Of a stretch of DNA of 64,000 nucleotides, positions 63,166 to 64,000 are shown in pieces (positions within the stretch are counted from its first letter, which is position 1; every line of letters starts with the position of its first letter). The position numbers were made by a program, and so were the translations under genes. Below the pieces are notes generated by a model. It had not been told where the DNA came from. It made no database searches and saw only the letters and a program-made list of their open reading frames with translations. The stretch is from positions 1 through 64,000 of the forward strand of contig NZ_LFLT01000012.1 of the NCBI RefSeq assembly GCF_001189955.1. Direction: 5' to 3'. Source of the stretch: Herbaspirillum chlorophenolicum. GTDB taxonomy: Bacteria > Pseudomonadota > Gammaproteobacteria > Burkholderiales > Burkholderiaceae_D.

Positions 63166-64000
63166 TTATTTGGGCGACGCAGCCTTGGCCTCGTCGCGCG
63201 CCACCACCACACTCATCTTCGCCGGATCGAAGTACTTGCGTGCCGCTGCATTGACCTGTTCCAGCGTCAGGCCGGCGATCTTCGAGTCCATCTGCTGCTG
63301 CCAGCCATAGGTACGCCCCAGGTTCAGCAATGAAGTCCAGCCGCTGGCGATGCCTGCATCCTGCGCGCGCTGCTGGTTGCGTTGCTGCAGGATGCCGGAC
63401 TTGGCGCGCAGCAGCTCGTCCTGGGTAAAGCCCTGCGTGACTACGCGCGCGATCTCTTCGCGCACGGCGGCATCCACCTTGTCCAGGTTCTGCGGCGCGG
63501 CGATGGCGCGCACCACGACATTGCCGGCATCGCTGACGGCGCCCACGTTCAGTCCGGAACCGATACCGTAAGACAGGCCGTCCTGCTGCCGCACGCGGTC
63601 GGCCAGGCGCGACTTCAGGCTGGCGCCGCCCAGCAGGTAGTTGGCCACGGCCAGCGCCGGGTAGTCCGGATCGCTGTCGAGCAGGCGCACGTTCTGGCGC
63701 GCGTAGTACACGCCGTTTTCCTTGTCGGGGGTGTTGACCGCCTGGCGCGTGGCGGGAATGTCGGCCCAGGTCGGCAGCACGCGCGCATAGGGCGAAGCGC
63801 TGTTCCAGCCGCCGAAGCCCGCGTCGATGGCCTGGCGCGCCACGGCCGGGTCAAAGTCGCCTACCACCGCCAGCTCGCCGTTGGAGGCGCCATAGAAGTC
63901 GCGATGGAAGTCCTTGACCTGCTCCAGCGTCACGGCCTGGATGGCGGCGATGCGTTCATCCAGCGTCTGTGCAGCGCGCCAGTCGCCCGCCGGGTAGTGG
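63166..64000 (-). CDS. M16-family zinc peptidase, C-terminal part
   Basis: A partial gene entering from the right edge; about 278 residues are visible and the frame is open to base 64000. The visible part is the C-terminal non-catalytic M16C-type domain: FYGASNGELAVVGDF, YLLGGASLKSRLADRVRQQDGLSYGIGSGL (cut here as two adjacent motifs, LGG-A-S and the R/Y substrate residues) and the helical end before a basic Ala-rich tail. The HxxEH zinc site lies outside the window. In many proteobacteria such proteins occur as pairs, one active and one not; whether this is a full peptidase cannot be told here. Confidence 0.85.
   Translation of the reverse strand, partial: HYPAGDWRAAQTLDERIAAIQAVTLEQVKDFHRDFYGASNGELAVVGDFDPAVARQAIDAGFGGWNSASPYARVLPTWADIPATRQAVNTPDKENGVYYARQNVRLLDSDPDYPALAVANYLLGGASLKSRLADRVRQQDGLSYGIGSGLNVGAVSDAGNVVVRAIAAPQNLDKVDAAVREEIARVVTQGFTQDELLRAKSGILQQRNQQRAQDAGIASGWTSLLNLGRTYGWQQQMDSKIAGLTLEQVNAAARKYFDPAKMSVVVARDEAKAASPK

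Overview
The window is GC-rich, almost fully coding chromosomal DNA from a Gram-negative betaproteobacterium. The gene content and order (hemF-nadD-rsfS-rlmH-maf-rng run, DnaE, MsbA beside LPS glycosyltransferases, class I fructose-bisphosphatase, PepN, RpiA) fit Burkholderiales, most likely an Oxalobacteraceae member such as a Herbaspirillum-like soil or plant-associated organism. This assignment is an inference from gene content; no database search was possible.

Left part (1-10.9 kb): an FAA hydrolase; a RhlE-type RNA helicase behind a long leader; a translationally coupled lysR-gluQRS pair divergent from a pirin and a flavodoxin-fold quinone reductase; TrhO; and dnaE. From 10.9 to 18.6 kb is an LPS block: msbA, three tandem paralogous GT9 glycosyltransferases with a GT8 enzyme among them, and a WaaL-type O-antigen ligase. 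The last 2.5 kb of this block is visibly AT-richer than the surroundings. On the minus strand from 27.1 down to 18.9 kb is a housekeeping run: yebC-purD, an MscS channel, then hemF-nadD-rsfS-rlmH-maf-rng, joined largely by overlapping stop/start codons. RsfS carries a long basic Ala/Thr-rich tail.

Middle part (27.3-41.5 kb): a YjgR/HerA-like ATPase, two DMT transporters (one RarD-like), quinone oxidoreductase with a 56-residue membrane protein behind it, a DUF4136 lipoprotein, pepN, fbp, a membrane diguanylate cyclase, a LysR regulator, and an IlvD/Edd-type dehydratase that looks like a sugar-acid enzyme.

Accessory part (41.8-58 kb): a family 3 solute-binding protein whose signal peptide is broken by a one-base frameshift; an M81 (MlrC-like) peptidase divergent from a seven-member layout of hydantoinase A and B plus a complete polyamine-type ABC importer (together a probable uptake-and-hydrolysis system for an unknown amide or cyclic amide); a Fur-box-led FecI-FecR-TonB receptor iron-signalling unit; and a tRNA-Thr(CGT) gene separated by a small GNAT gene from a degenerate T-arm-less copy of the same tRNA. 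The right end (58-64 kb) holds a Liv-type amino acid binding protein divergent from an Lrp/AsnC regulator, a Kef-like antiporter lacking an RCK domain, rpiA and the C-terminal part of an M16 peptidase. No CRISPR array, insertion sequence, integrase or prophage was seen.
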